In this document: piece after piece, positions 56,494 through 64,000 of the stretch
Layout of the letters: every line of letters starts with the position of its first letter
How positions within the stretch are numbered: position 1 is the first letter of the stretch
NCBI GenBank assembly: GCA_029817715.1
Contig: JARUPY010000605.1
Span: forward strand, 3,224,001-3,288,000
DNA from: Melastoma dodecandrum
Taxonomy: Eukaryota; Streptophyta; Magnoliopsida; Myrtales; Melastomataceae
DNA length: 64,000 bases
Direction: 5' to 3'
Translations under genes and position numbers: made by a program
The notes under the pieces: model-generated
Seen by the model: only the letters and a program-made list of their open reading frames with translations
Databases searched by the model: none
Told to the model about the DNA's origin: nothing

Positions 56494-56508
56494 TGGTATC
56501 AGAGCCTG
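56494..56508 (+). promoter_or_regulatory. Viral primer-binding site, copy 2
   Basis: The same TGGTATCAGAGCCTG as at 48076, exactly 8418 bp downstream. Confidence 0.88.
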
Positions 56509-56585
56509 TTTTCTTCGTTCTTTTTAAGGGGAGAGAGATCTGAGACTAGGAACCCTACCTAGAGAAGCACCTTGACCACACCACC

Positions 56586-57113
56586 ATGGAAGACACTACT
56601 CGAGATAGCCCTCTTGTGATGAATGCTTCCATCACACTGAACACCAGCCCTTCCTTCCGTAAGTCCACTACTGATAGAATTGGGGGATTATATGAAATCA
56701 CCCATAAAGAAAATTGGAAAGAAATAACCCTTCCTCTTCTAAATCCGTATGCTGCTTTTCACAAGCCTTCACTAAATCCTATCAGAAGGATTAGGACACT
56801 CATCCAGCAACCAGCCTCAAAGGTCCTAGAATACATCCAAGCTAGCAAGTTTAGCCAGCATCCAATTTTTGCCTCACACAAAGAACAGTTTGTGTCACTA
56901 CAACTGCCTACTGAATTCCCTGAGCAATGGCTTAGACAGGGATATACTCATCTTCATTTTGGTGCAATCAGACTTGCACTAACCTATCATGGTAGGAAAG
57001 GATTACCAGTCACAGCTAGGATGGCCCTACTGGACGTCAGATACACAGAGTATCAGCATGCTTGTATTGGCACCATAGAGACAACTCTTAATGCAGGAAC
57101 TGTGTTTGATCCA
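56586..57113 (+). pseudogene. Second, truncated copy of movement-protein ORF
   Basis: It repeats the first 174 codons of the ORF at 48168 with a handful of substitutions, then runs into host DNA at 57108/57109 and stops at once. The cut falls just after the conserved LLDVRY strand, so the domain is incomplete. Confidence 0.9.
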
Positions 57114-58868
57114 GGTTAATTGAGCCTGTTGCTTAATTAATGATCTCCTTCTGGTTGACTCTTAAAAACCAAAGGATAAAGATATAAAATGAAGTGGGTT
57201 CGAGAGAATAATATCGGTTTTGCATGGGGATTCCCAAATTTGCCGAGAGCATATGACTCTCTCTGATACGACGACGTCATATGATGTTTAAATGGAAATG
57301 GAAATGCACTCTCTAAAGTCAGCCCTTCTTCTATTCGATTCTTGCTTTGACTTCCTCCAAAGCTTGGATCCTGAACACCATTAATGGTGTAGTTCATCTC
57401 GGGCATGTTGCTATCGTCATAAGGTACGGATAAAGTATTTCTCTGGCAATTAAAAAAAAAAAAAAAAACTTGTAGCCTCAAGGTAAACCTAGAAAACAGC
57501 TCACACTACCAAATACTGGGACCATTTGATGGACTTATATGTTGCGTACACTAAATATCCAAGTGTTATCATTGCCCAGAAGATAAGCTCCGTTCTAGAG
57601 GATGAATGAATGAGAATACAAAAAAGAAATCGATAAACAAATGCATGGGAAAAGGGGAGCAAAGTCATGTGAGTAGGGTCACATTTTGTTCCCCAAAACC
57701 TTGTGGGCAATGAGGTCTCATCAATTTAGGTGTCCTCAGCCACACATCATGCTACGTTGGAAACAAAACACGCGCGCAATTGCAAACGCATAATTGGAGT
57801 TGGGGGAGGGGGAGCAAATCATTATTATTATTGCTAAGATGGCCCCCTTTTTTTTTTATCTTGGTGTGCCAGTTATACACATTTTCAAGAACATGATGTC
57901 GCCCCTGTTTTTTTGTTTCCTAACCATCGATTAAAAGGTGTAAGAATTCCTACCACCCAGAGAAAAAACATTACATGGGTTTAACTCTTTTTTTTTTTTT
58001 TTGTTCCTTTCAGATATCATTGAGTAAATTGATTAGAAGGTGATTGGGAATGCAAAGTTACATGTGAAGGCGAGATCTCATGAAGTCAGTCTCGAGGAAG
58101 CCAGTTCTAGAGCAAAATCTTGAAGTCAGTCCCACGATAAAGTACACGTGGCAGGCCTAGAACAGCCAACCAAGGCACGATGTGTATGACTCCTATAAAA
58201 TACAAATTCTATTATGCACACGATTTAGGAAGATCACGTTCTAACTGAACGATTACAACTGTAAGTTTTTAGGAATATAAAAGACTAAGAGAACGAAGGG
58301 AACGGGGATGATCAAACTCATATGTCCAAATTCGACTAAGTTGATCTACCGCCTTTGCTCCCTTTCCTAGCGTCCTGAAATCGTCAAGAACCCATCATCC
58401 ACCTTCATCACCTTCAACCACCAGTCTATCAAGGTAGATTCCATTAAAGGAATTTGTCGTAGCCGTCAATCGTCCGTCGCCGACCGTCGTGAAGCACCCC
58501 GTGACCACTTCCAATTCTTTTTTTACTAGTTGAATTTCGATTCACGTCATGTCTGTAAGTGTTGTCCTGTAATTCAGCACGGTTTAATCAATCCAAGTAT
58601 TTGTTTCTTTTCCAACTTGCGTTTTCTTACCTTACGGCGACCACAATTTCTCTGTAAAATTTGATACGTGTTGCGGGAACACAATTTCGCGTGAAAAAAA
58701 GTCCTATTTTCTTTGTCATGATAAGTTCTTGAAAGTAAAGTTGTGAAGCCCATGTGGATGTTGAATTGGATCAAAATATATATGTTTCAAAGATGAATTG
58801 GCCAAGAGGGTTGGAATTACCTGCTTCAATAATGTCTCGAAGAAATTTATTGTTGTGTGTGTACTACT
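57109..58868. other. Host intergenic sequence right of the virus
   Basis: AT-rich with several homopolymers. A minus-strand frame at 57137-57470 is preceded by a long polypyrimidine tract and an AG, so it could be an exon (NTLSVPYDDSNMPEMNYTIN), and 57501-57710 minus holds a hydrophobic segment. I recognise neither and do not call a gene. Confidence 0.4.
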
Positions 58869-60917
58869 TATTGGATCGTTTATGTACACTAAGAGGGGGG
58901 GTAAATTAGTGTTTATCACTTTTTCGCTCTTTCTCAGCATAAGCAGAAACGTACTGTATCACAACAGAGCGTTTCTCAGAAGTGAGATCAGCTTCGCTGT
59001 GACCGTTACGATTTGATCAAGTAGGTTTTCGTACGAGCGTTTGCGCGATCGTAATGAACACAGTAGTTTATAGTGGTTCGGCCTTAATCGACCTACGTCA
59101 ACTTTCCACCAACGAGGTGATTCCACTATATAATATAATGGGTGCAAATGAACCTTTTGCACTAGGTTTTAGGTCTCGCACAAAGTGAGATTTAGAATCC
59201 TTTACAATAAGAGATCACTCATGGACAACGATCAGCTCCTCACAGAGTGGACGTCTTTTCGTTTCCAGCAGAATGATGCTCACACTCAGTAATTGATTAC
59301 TCAAATGATTTTCACACAGCAAGTTGTCGCTTAAGAGTAAGTCTGTCAATCAAAGCACAAAGACAACGTTGTGTTAGAGTATAAATCCTCACAAATAATT
59401 CCTTATAGTGAAGAACGACTGCTCAAGGAGCATCCCGTTTCTGGTTCACAGTAGAGGAATACTTCAACACTTAATAGCTTAGCAGAGGATTTCAACACAG
59501 TTTATGTCTCTTCTCAAGATGAGCCTGTAAGTACTCAAGAGACAACCACAGAGACAAGTCACTTAGAATAGAAAAAGATAAAACAGAGATTGGTTCCTCA
59601 CACAGCAGTACCTGACTTTTCACTCAGCGAAGTCGCGGTATCCATCCTACACTCAGTTCGGACGTGCACGGTTATTACAGCCGTGACTCACTGCACTACA
59701 CACGGGGTGGAATTTTCAGCTCCGGCGGCTCCCACGTAACCTGCTCTACTGTCCCTCAGGAGGTCGAGGCTTCTGCACAGCACCCATGTGTTCGGGAGGA
59801 CCTCTTTCCACTTTGACGGCGTTCCCAACTCGTGCTCTACCCTGCAGGCACGAGACTTCTGGGACGCACCTGCAAGTGCGTGTCTAACTACTCAAACTCC
59901 GTAGGCTCGAGACTTCCCTGCGAAAAGACACGACAAGAACGGCTTCTTGCCGATGGGTTAGCAACCGGTTACTGAATTCAGAACAGGTATTCACTTAGCT
60001 TCCTTAGATGATTCACCAACCGCTCGTTGAACGCATTGAGGACACTCAGACCCTCTCACGACGATCAAGGTCGCACTCAGCCCTTAACACTCCCAAACAC
60101 GCAGATTGCGTGAGATAAGAACCAGACGATCACTTAGCACCTTTCGTTCTCCGCCGATCCTCTAAGCTTCACTCAGATCACACAGGCTTTGGACAACCAC
60201 TCAGACTAAACAGACGCACAAAAGCAATCAGATCTATCGTCCTAGTCTGATATTAAATGGAGCAAAAAGAAACATGGAAGATGTCCAGATACGTTGGGAC
60301 AATCTTCATGATTTGTTTCTAAAACTTGTGGACAGATTCTAAGCAACGGTCTACTCAACGGTCGTTGTACCATATAAGGTAAGTCCACAATGGTAACTTC
60401 CCTCACATAAATTGTTTTATCTGAAAACAAATTAATTGTTTCCAAATCTTATAAGATAATAATCTTATCAGATTGATTTATAAAGTTAAATTATAAACAA
60501 AACAATTTGATTTGATATTTTAACTTTGTGCAGCGTAGCTCTGCTACAGAAAATCAGAATAAATATTTTGCTTTCAAAAATAAACTGGGAAAGCTAATTT
60601 CACAATATTGAGTTGGCTAAATGTACAAAATGTGATTGTTAAGTTACATTCAGTGAATTTAGACACTCAGACAAATAATCTGAAATAAATCAAAGTAAAA
60701 CGTAAATAGGAAATATTTATTTCCATATTTTCAATATGTAAACGTAACGTTATAGTAACAACTTACTGTAAAGCAGCAACATCTAACTGTTGTTAGAAGT
60801 GACCCAACAACACCTTGTTCAAGCTCATCACTAAAGATAAACGCACAACTCATGAAGCAATACTACTGACCACCAGTAACACGTTGCTTAAATTCATCAT
60901 CAAAACGAAGGCTAACA
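58869..60917 (-). mobile_element. Inverted solo LTR of the Sirevirus-type family
   Basis: Over about 2049 bp it matches the reverse complement of the 36789 LTR. Anchors are TTGGATCGTTTATGTACACT at the left (LTR end) and CTTAAATTCATCATCAAAAC at the right (LTR start). Its termini are mutated (TATTGG for TGTTGG, CTAACA for TCAACA). Flanking 5-mers CTACT (58864-58868) and ATACT (60918-60922) are a target-site duplication with one change. No internal region or second LTR is nearby, so it is a solo LTR, and it is much more diverged than the pair in the young element. Confidence 0.85.
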
Positions 60918-62878
60918 ATACTTATTATTTGCTCGAGCTAAATTATTCGGACATGAAATCAAGTGTCGACTATGGTAGTCTGTACAAAGAAACGATTGGA
61001 CAAATGCATGTGGCACACAAACGGCAATGGAGATGTTTGATCACCGTCAACACGAAAAGGTGCCCCCCTGTCTTGGTTTTTCTTAATAAACCATCGCTTT
61101 CCATGTTCTCCATTTTCCACATCGGCTCATCAATGCTTTGCAAGTTGTTGTTGGCATGGCAACTATGCACTCCTCTCTCAGAAAGATCATCGTCGGACAA
61201 TATCCTTGTTAAATAAAAAACTGCCACCCACTCCTCCGGTTGTCATTACAAGCTTAAAAGCTTAGTTCGGAACTCCCAACCACCTTATTAGGTTTTCGAC
61301 ATCATCTCCCCCAAATGTAGCATAGTCGTCGAAGCGCTTTCCCTTTTCAGTTAAGTGTCCTGCTACGTGATGCCTCTTACCTACCGATCATGATTGCTGC
61401 CCACGTCACGACATGATCGGTCGACACGACGAGTTGTTTTCTGGTGACGCTCGCAAGAAAACACACCACCCTTTTCCCCCTCCGGTGAAAGTCGGGTCGG
61501 GTGGCCCTTAGCCCGTGCGGCGCCGGTAAACTGTTACTTTTCGACATAGAGACGGCGTGAAATCCTTAGTTACTACTTACTATTGACAAAGGGGTCGATA
61601 TGCACGACTCTTGCCTATCGATGAGGGAGCTACTACTCGATCGCGTCATACATCGGAGGACAAATAAGTCGGTCAATGGTGAGTCGGAAGTAAATTATCT
61701 GGAAAGCGATGAGGGAGTGGTTAGGTTACCGTGATAATTACTACACACACCTGCCCTTTTAACTTATTTAGGGCCTAAACACAAGTAGGAAGAAGAAAAG
61801 GATTTCAAGAGCAGTTGGAAAATAACAAAAGTCAATTTCAATTTATTTATTTTTTTAAAATAAGATATGAAGGGAATTTGATTTTACCTTTTTCCCGTAA
61901 AAGGGAGAAAAGACAACCCAAAGAGGGAATGCCAACCTAGTCCTGGGCAATGTCCCATGAGCATCTCCCTCACTAAATTCTTGCAAATTCTTTGGACACT
62001 CCCAATTATTATCAACTCTCCCCAAACCCCACAATACAAAAAAAAAACATTTCCCCTTTCATTCATTTATTTAAAAATAAATAAATAAATTGTGGGTTTT
62101 TTTTTCCTTTGACCAATTTTCTCTCTTTTTGGTTCCATTCACAGGGGGTTTTGGGGTTTCCCTTGTAAAAGTTGCAGCCAAATAAACCAAAATATATATA
62201 TATATACCTTTTTTTTTACTTCTTTTTTGTGATGTGAAAATTTTCATGGGGTGTTTTGGGTATCGTCGATGTCCTGAAAAAATCATCAGTTAATAGTTGA
62301 AAAGAAAAGGTAAAGAAAGTGAAGACTTGAATATGTGAGGAAGAGAGCTCGTTGTCTGTCCACCACAACAGAAGTTCTAACTCCTCTAAACATTGAGTTG
62401 GATCAAACTCATTTAATATATATTGCCACCCTTTTATTTAATATGGTTGTGAATGTGTGTGTCATCTGTTTGCTTGCACAACTCGAAGAACCTGACTGAC
62501 AATCCACATGGGTCTTGTTTGTTTCTAAAGAAGTGAAGGCAAAGAGACTTCCCCCTCTTTCCTCTTAACCATTCCATTATATATTGTCCGCATGAAAAAG
62601 CTGTAATAATAGTAAATTTTTATTACATGAAAAGGATGGTATTTTTTGTATATATTTTCAGTAAAAATTAAGAAGGGGAGAAAAAGGAGACACACACAGA
62701 TCTGTCTGACCCACATCTCCCCAATCTCGTTATGTGTAAAATATTATTACATCATAGGCAATTTCCCATTTTTTTTCTGTTGTGGGTATTGATTGGGTGA
62801 TATAAGTATTGGACAAATAACTAAGAAACTGTATGTTCCTCTCATCTGTCCTAGTCTTTCTTACCAAGAGAGAGAGAT
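60918..62878. other. Intergenic, upstream of LONGIFOLIA homologue
   Basis: About 2 kb. A moderately GC-rich patch at 61300-61650 has no recognisable coding motif. Nearer the gene it is AT-rich with TA repeats (about 62191-62206) and, just before the ATG, a GA-rich GAGAGAGAGAT typical of plant 5-prime leaders. Confidence 0.5.
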
Positions 62879-64000
62879 ATGTCTGCAAGGATATTGTATT
62901 CCTTGCCAGATGACAAGGCCGGTGGTGATGGTGGTGGAGGAGGAGGAGGAAGTAAGCACATTGGGTGCATGAATGGGATCTTCCAGCTCTTCGACCGTGG
63001 CCATTTCCTCCCGGGCGGTCGACGTTTTTCTGGGGGAGGCCGCAAGAGGCTCGCTGCAGGTCCGTGTCTAACTCTGCCCCGATTCCCGCTTCCAAAACTA
63101 GTGTTTTTAGTCATCTTTGTAATGGGATTTTTTTGTCTGTTTGTTTTGATTCCCTCGCAGGTCAAAATGAAAATTGTGGTGCGGAGGATGACGCGGTGTC
63201 GATTAAATCGTTGGTGAGTTGTGAGGAGGGGTTCGAGGATCGGTACCTACGGGAAAATTGCAGCTCTTTAGATGACGCGTGTGCTTGTGTGTGGATGCAG
63301 GGGAAGGTTTCGAAGCCTGGTGTGGTGAAGGAAAGACATAGGCTGTCCAAGGATTCGTCGAGGAGCTCGGCTTCGTCCTCGTGCAACTCGTCGAACTTCT
63401 CGTCGGTCGAAGAGAATAAGCCCGTTAGGATTGCGTCGGTGAATTCAGTGGAGAACGGGGCGAAGGACTTGCTGAGACTCCAGCAGTTGCGTGGTTTGAA
63501 GGATTCTGGGGAGATTCCTCGACCGAAATCTGCAGTGAGGACGAATGAGGATTCTCCAAGGCCCATTCTCCCGCCAAAGGTCACAAGGGAGAGGAACTCA
63601 GCTGCAAGCGAGTCGGTGAAGGACTTGAGGAGCCTCGACAGAACCCGGAATTTCATGGACAGTCCTCGGTTCTCTTACGACGGACAAGAATCAAGAGACG
63701 AGATTAAATCCCGTGCACTGAAACTTAAGGACCAGCCGAGGCATTCGCTAGACAGCAAGAGAAGCTCCCTATCATCGTTAACTCTGAAGGTTCAACAGCA
63801 GCAGGAATATACGGGTAGTTTCAAATGGCAGTCAACCGTCGTTGCCAAACTGATGGGTCTGGAGGCCAGTCCCGACGTGCAGATGAGCTCGAAGCCTCTA
63901 ATGGGACATCGTAGAAATAGCTCGGTCGATTCTTTGGACCTTCCTTCTGTTTCGTCGAGGACAGCCAACAACTGCACTCTTGAGGCTAACGCCGATTTAG
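62879..64000 (+). CDS. LNG: LONGIFOLIA/TRM-family protein, 5-prime part
   Basis: LNG1/LNG2 (TRM1/TRM2) are microtubule-associated TON1-recruiting-motif proteins that promote longitudinal cell and organ elongation in Arabidopsis. Exons seen: 62879-63059, 63161-63213 and 63301 onward, with GT-AG borders and consistent phase; the last runs beyond the window. The N-terminus MSARILYSLPDDK, a Gly run and the conserved KHIGCMNGIFQLFDR are the family's first motif. Later come Ser-rich stretches, LKDSGEIPRPKSAVR, FMDSPRFSYDGQE and LKLKDQPRHSLDSK, and the family motif STVVAKLMGLEASPD near the window end. The ATG at 62879 was chosen because the conserved motif follows at once. The C-terminal TON1-binding motif lies outside the window. 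No lesion is visible. Confidence 0.9.

Larger units (their letters stand above)
55067..56585 (+). other. Viral intergenic region and pregenomic RNA leader
   Basis: The main noncoding part of the viral unit, between the end of the polyprotein and the second copy of its start. It contains a TATA box (55222-55230), a splice-donor-like CAA-GTGAGT at 55448-55455 and an acceptor-like TTTGCAG at 55726-55732, a 125-codon ORF (55854-56231) and the second primer site (56494-56508). If transcription starts about 25-35 nt after the TATA box, the leader to the first ATG is about 1.3 kb, long for the family. Confidence 0.6.
48063..57108 (+). mobile_element. Endogenous pararetrovirus (Caulimoviridae), 1.07 genome lengths
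   Basis: The sequence from 48063 to 48690 recurs at 56481-57108 at a constant offset of 8418 bp: primer site 48076/56494, first ATG 48168/56586. So 8418 bp is the circumference of the circular viral genome and the insert is slightly more than one lap. I counted eight substitutions in the 628-bp overlap. Domain order is movement protein, coat-type zinc knuckle, aspartic protease, reverse transcriptase, RNase H, with no integrase and no LTRs, as in Caulimoviridae. One near-continuous polyprotein frame suggests a Petuvirus- or Florendovirus-like member; I cannot decide which. The copy has an in-frame stop and a frameshift, so it is not intact as read. Host sequence resumes at 57109. Confidence 0.9.

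Noticed and set aside
48063..57108. LTR retrotransposon interpretation of the viral block
   Set aside because: The 628-bp repeat is the coding start and leader, not an LTR with TG...CA ends; there is no integrase, no target-site duplication was seen, and a movement-protein domain is present.
57137..57710. Possible host exons on the minus strand
   Set aside because: One frame has an acceptor-like site and the other a hydrophobic segment, but I recognise neither protein and could not join them into a gene model.
1..64000. CRISPR array, bacterial operon or phage-type system
   Set aside because: No regularly spaced short repeats with unique spacers exist; genes are spliced and of plant families throughout.

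Overview
This window is plant nuclear DNA, most likely from a dicot; I cannot name the species. The evidence is spliced genes with GT-AG introns (CYP85A, eIF3m, a LONGIFOLIA homologue), Ty1-copia and Ty3-gypsy retrotransposon pieces with initiator-Met-tRNA-type primer sites, and an endogenous pararetrovirus. There is nothing bacterial and no CRISPR array.

Left gene island (about 0.5-25 kb). A broken RING/TRAF-type zinc-finger pseudogene (569-1085) is followed by GC-rich, repeat-like DNA (1.1-4.6 kb). Then come an intact nine-exon CYP85A brassinosteroid C-6 oxidase (5245-7717, minus), about 6 kb of AT-rich intergenic DNA, and an intact single-exon Golgi-type SAM-methyltransferase-like gene (13999-15402, minus). 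A decayed copy of the half-size ABC transporter ABCB27/ALS1 (18357-21906, plus) lies tail to tail with an intact ten-exon eIF3m gene (22122-24284, minus). A truncated methylesterase relic lies at 25174-25347.

Mobile-element block (about 25.7-61 kb), in order: a ruined copia relic (25720-27360) with a nested 174-bp LTR; a minus-strand LTR element with no gag or pol but a plant-mobile-domain-like ORF (27361-30472); a degenerate complete copia element with target-site duplication GTAGG (31327-36749); a young Sirevirus-type copia element with 2-kb LTRs, target-site duplication TAAAT and an extra third ORF (36789-47930); an endogenous caulimovirid carrying 1.07 genome lengths of an 8,418-bp circular unit (48063-57108); and an inverted, older solo LTR of the Sirevirus family (58869-60917).

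Right gene island. At 62879 a LONGIFOLIA (LNG/TRM) gene starts on the plus strand and runs off the window. The two genes near the ends both bear on organ elongation (CYP85A makes castasterone; LNG promotes longitudinal cell growth), but I see no operon-like or regulatory link, so I treat this as coincidence.

The strongest items for follow-up are the terminally redundant pararetrovirus, whose 5-prime junction sits about 13 nt from its primer-binding site; the Sirevirus third ORF; the ABCB27 pseudogene beside flawless neighbours; and the plant-mobile-domain LTR element. All family names are from reading translations and motifs by eye; no database search was run.
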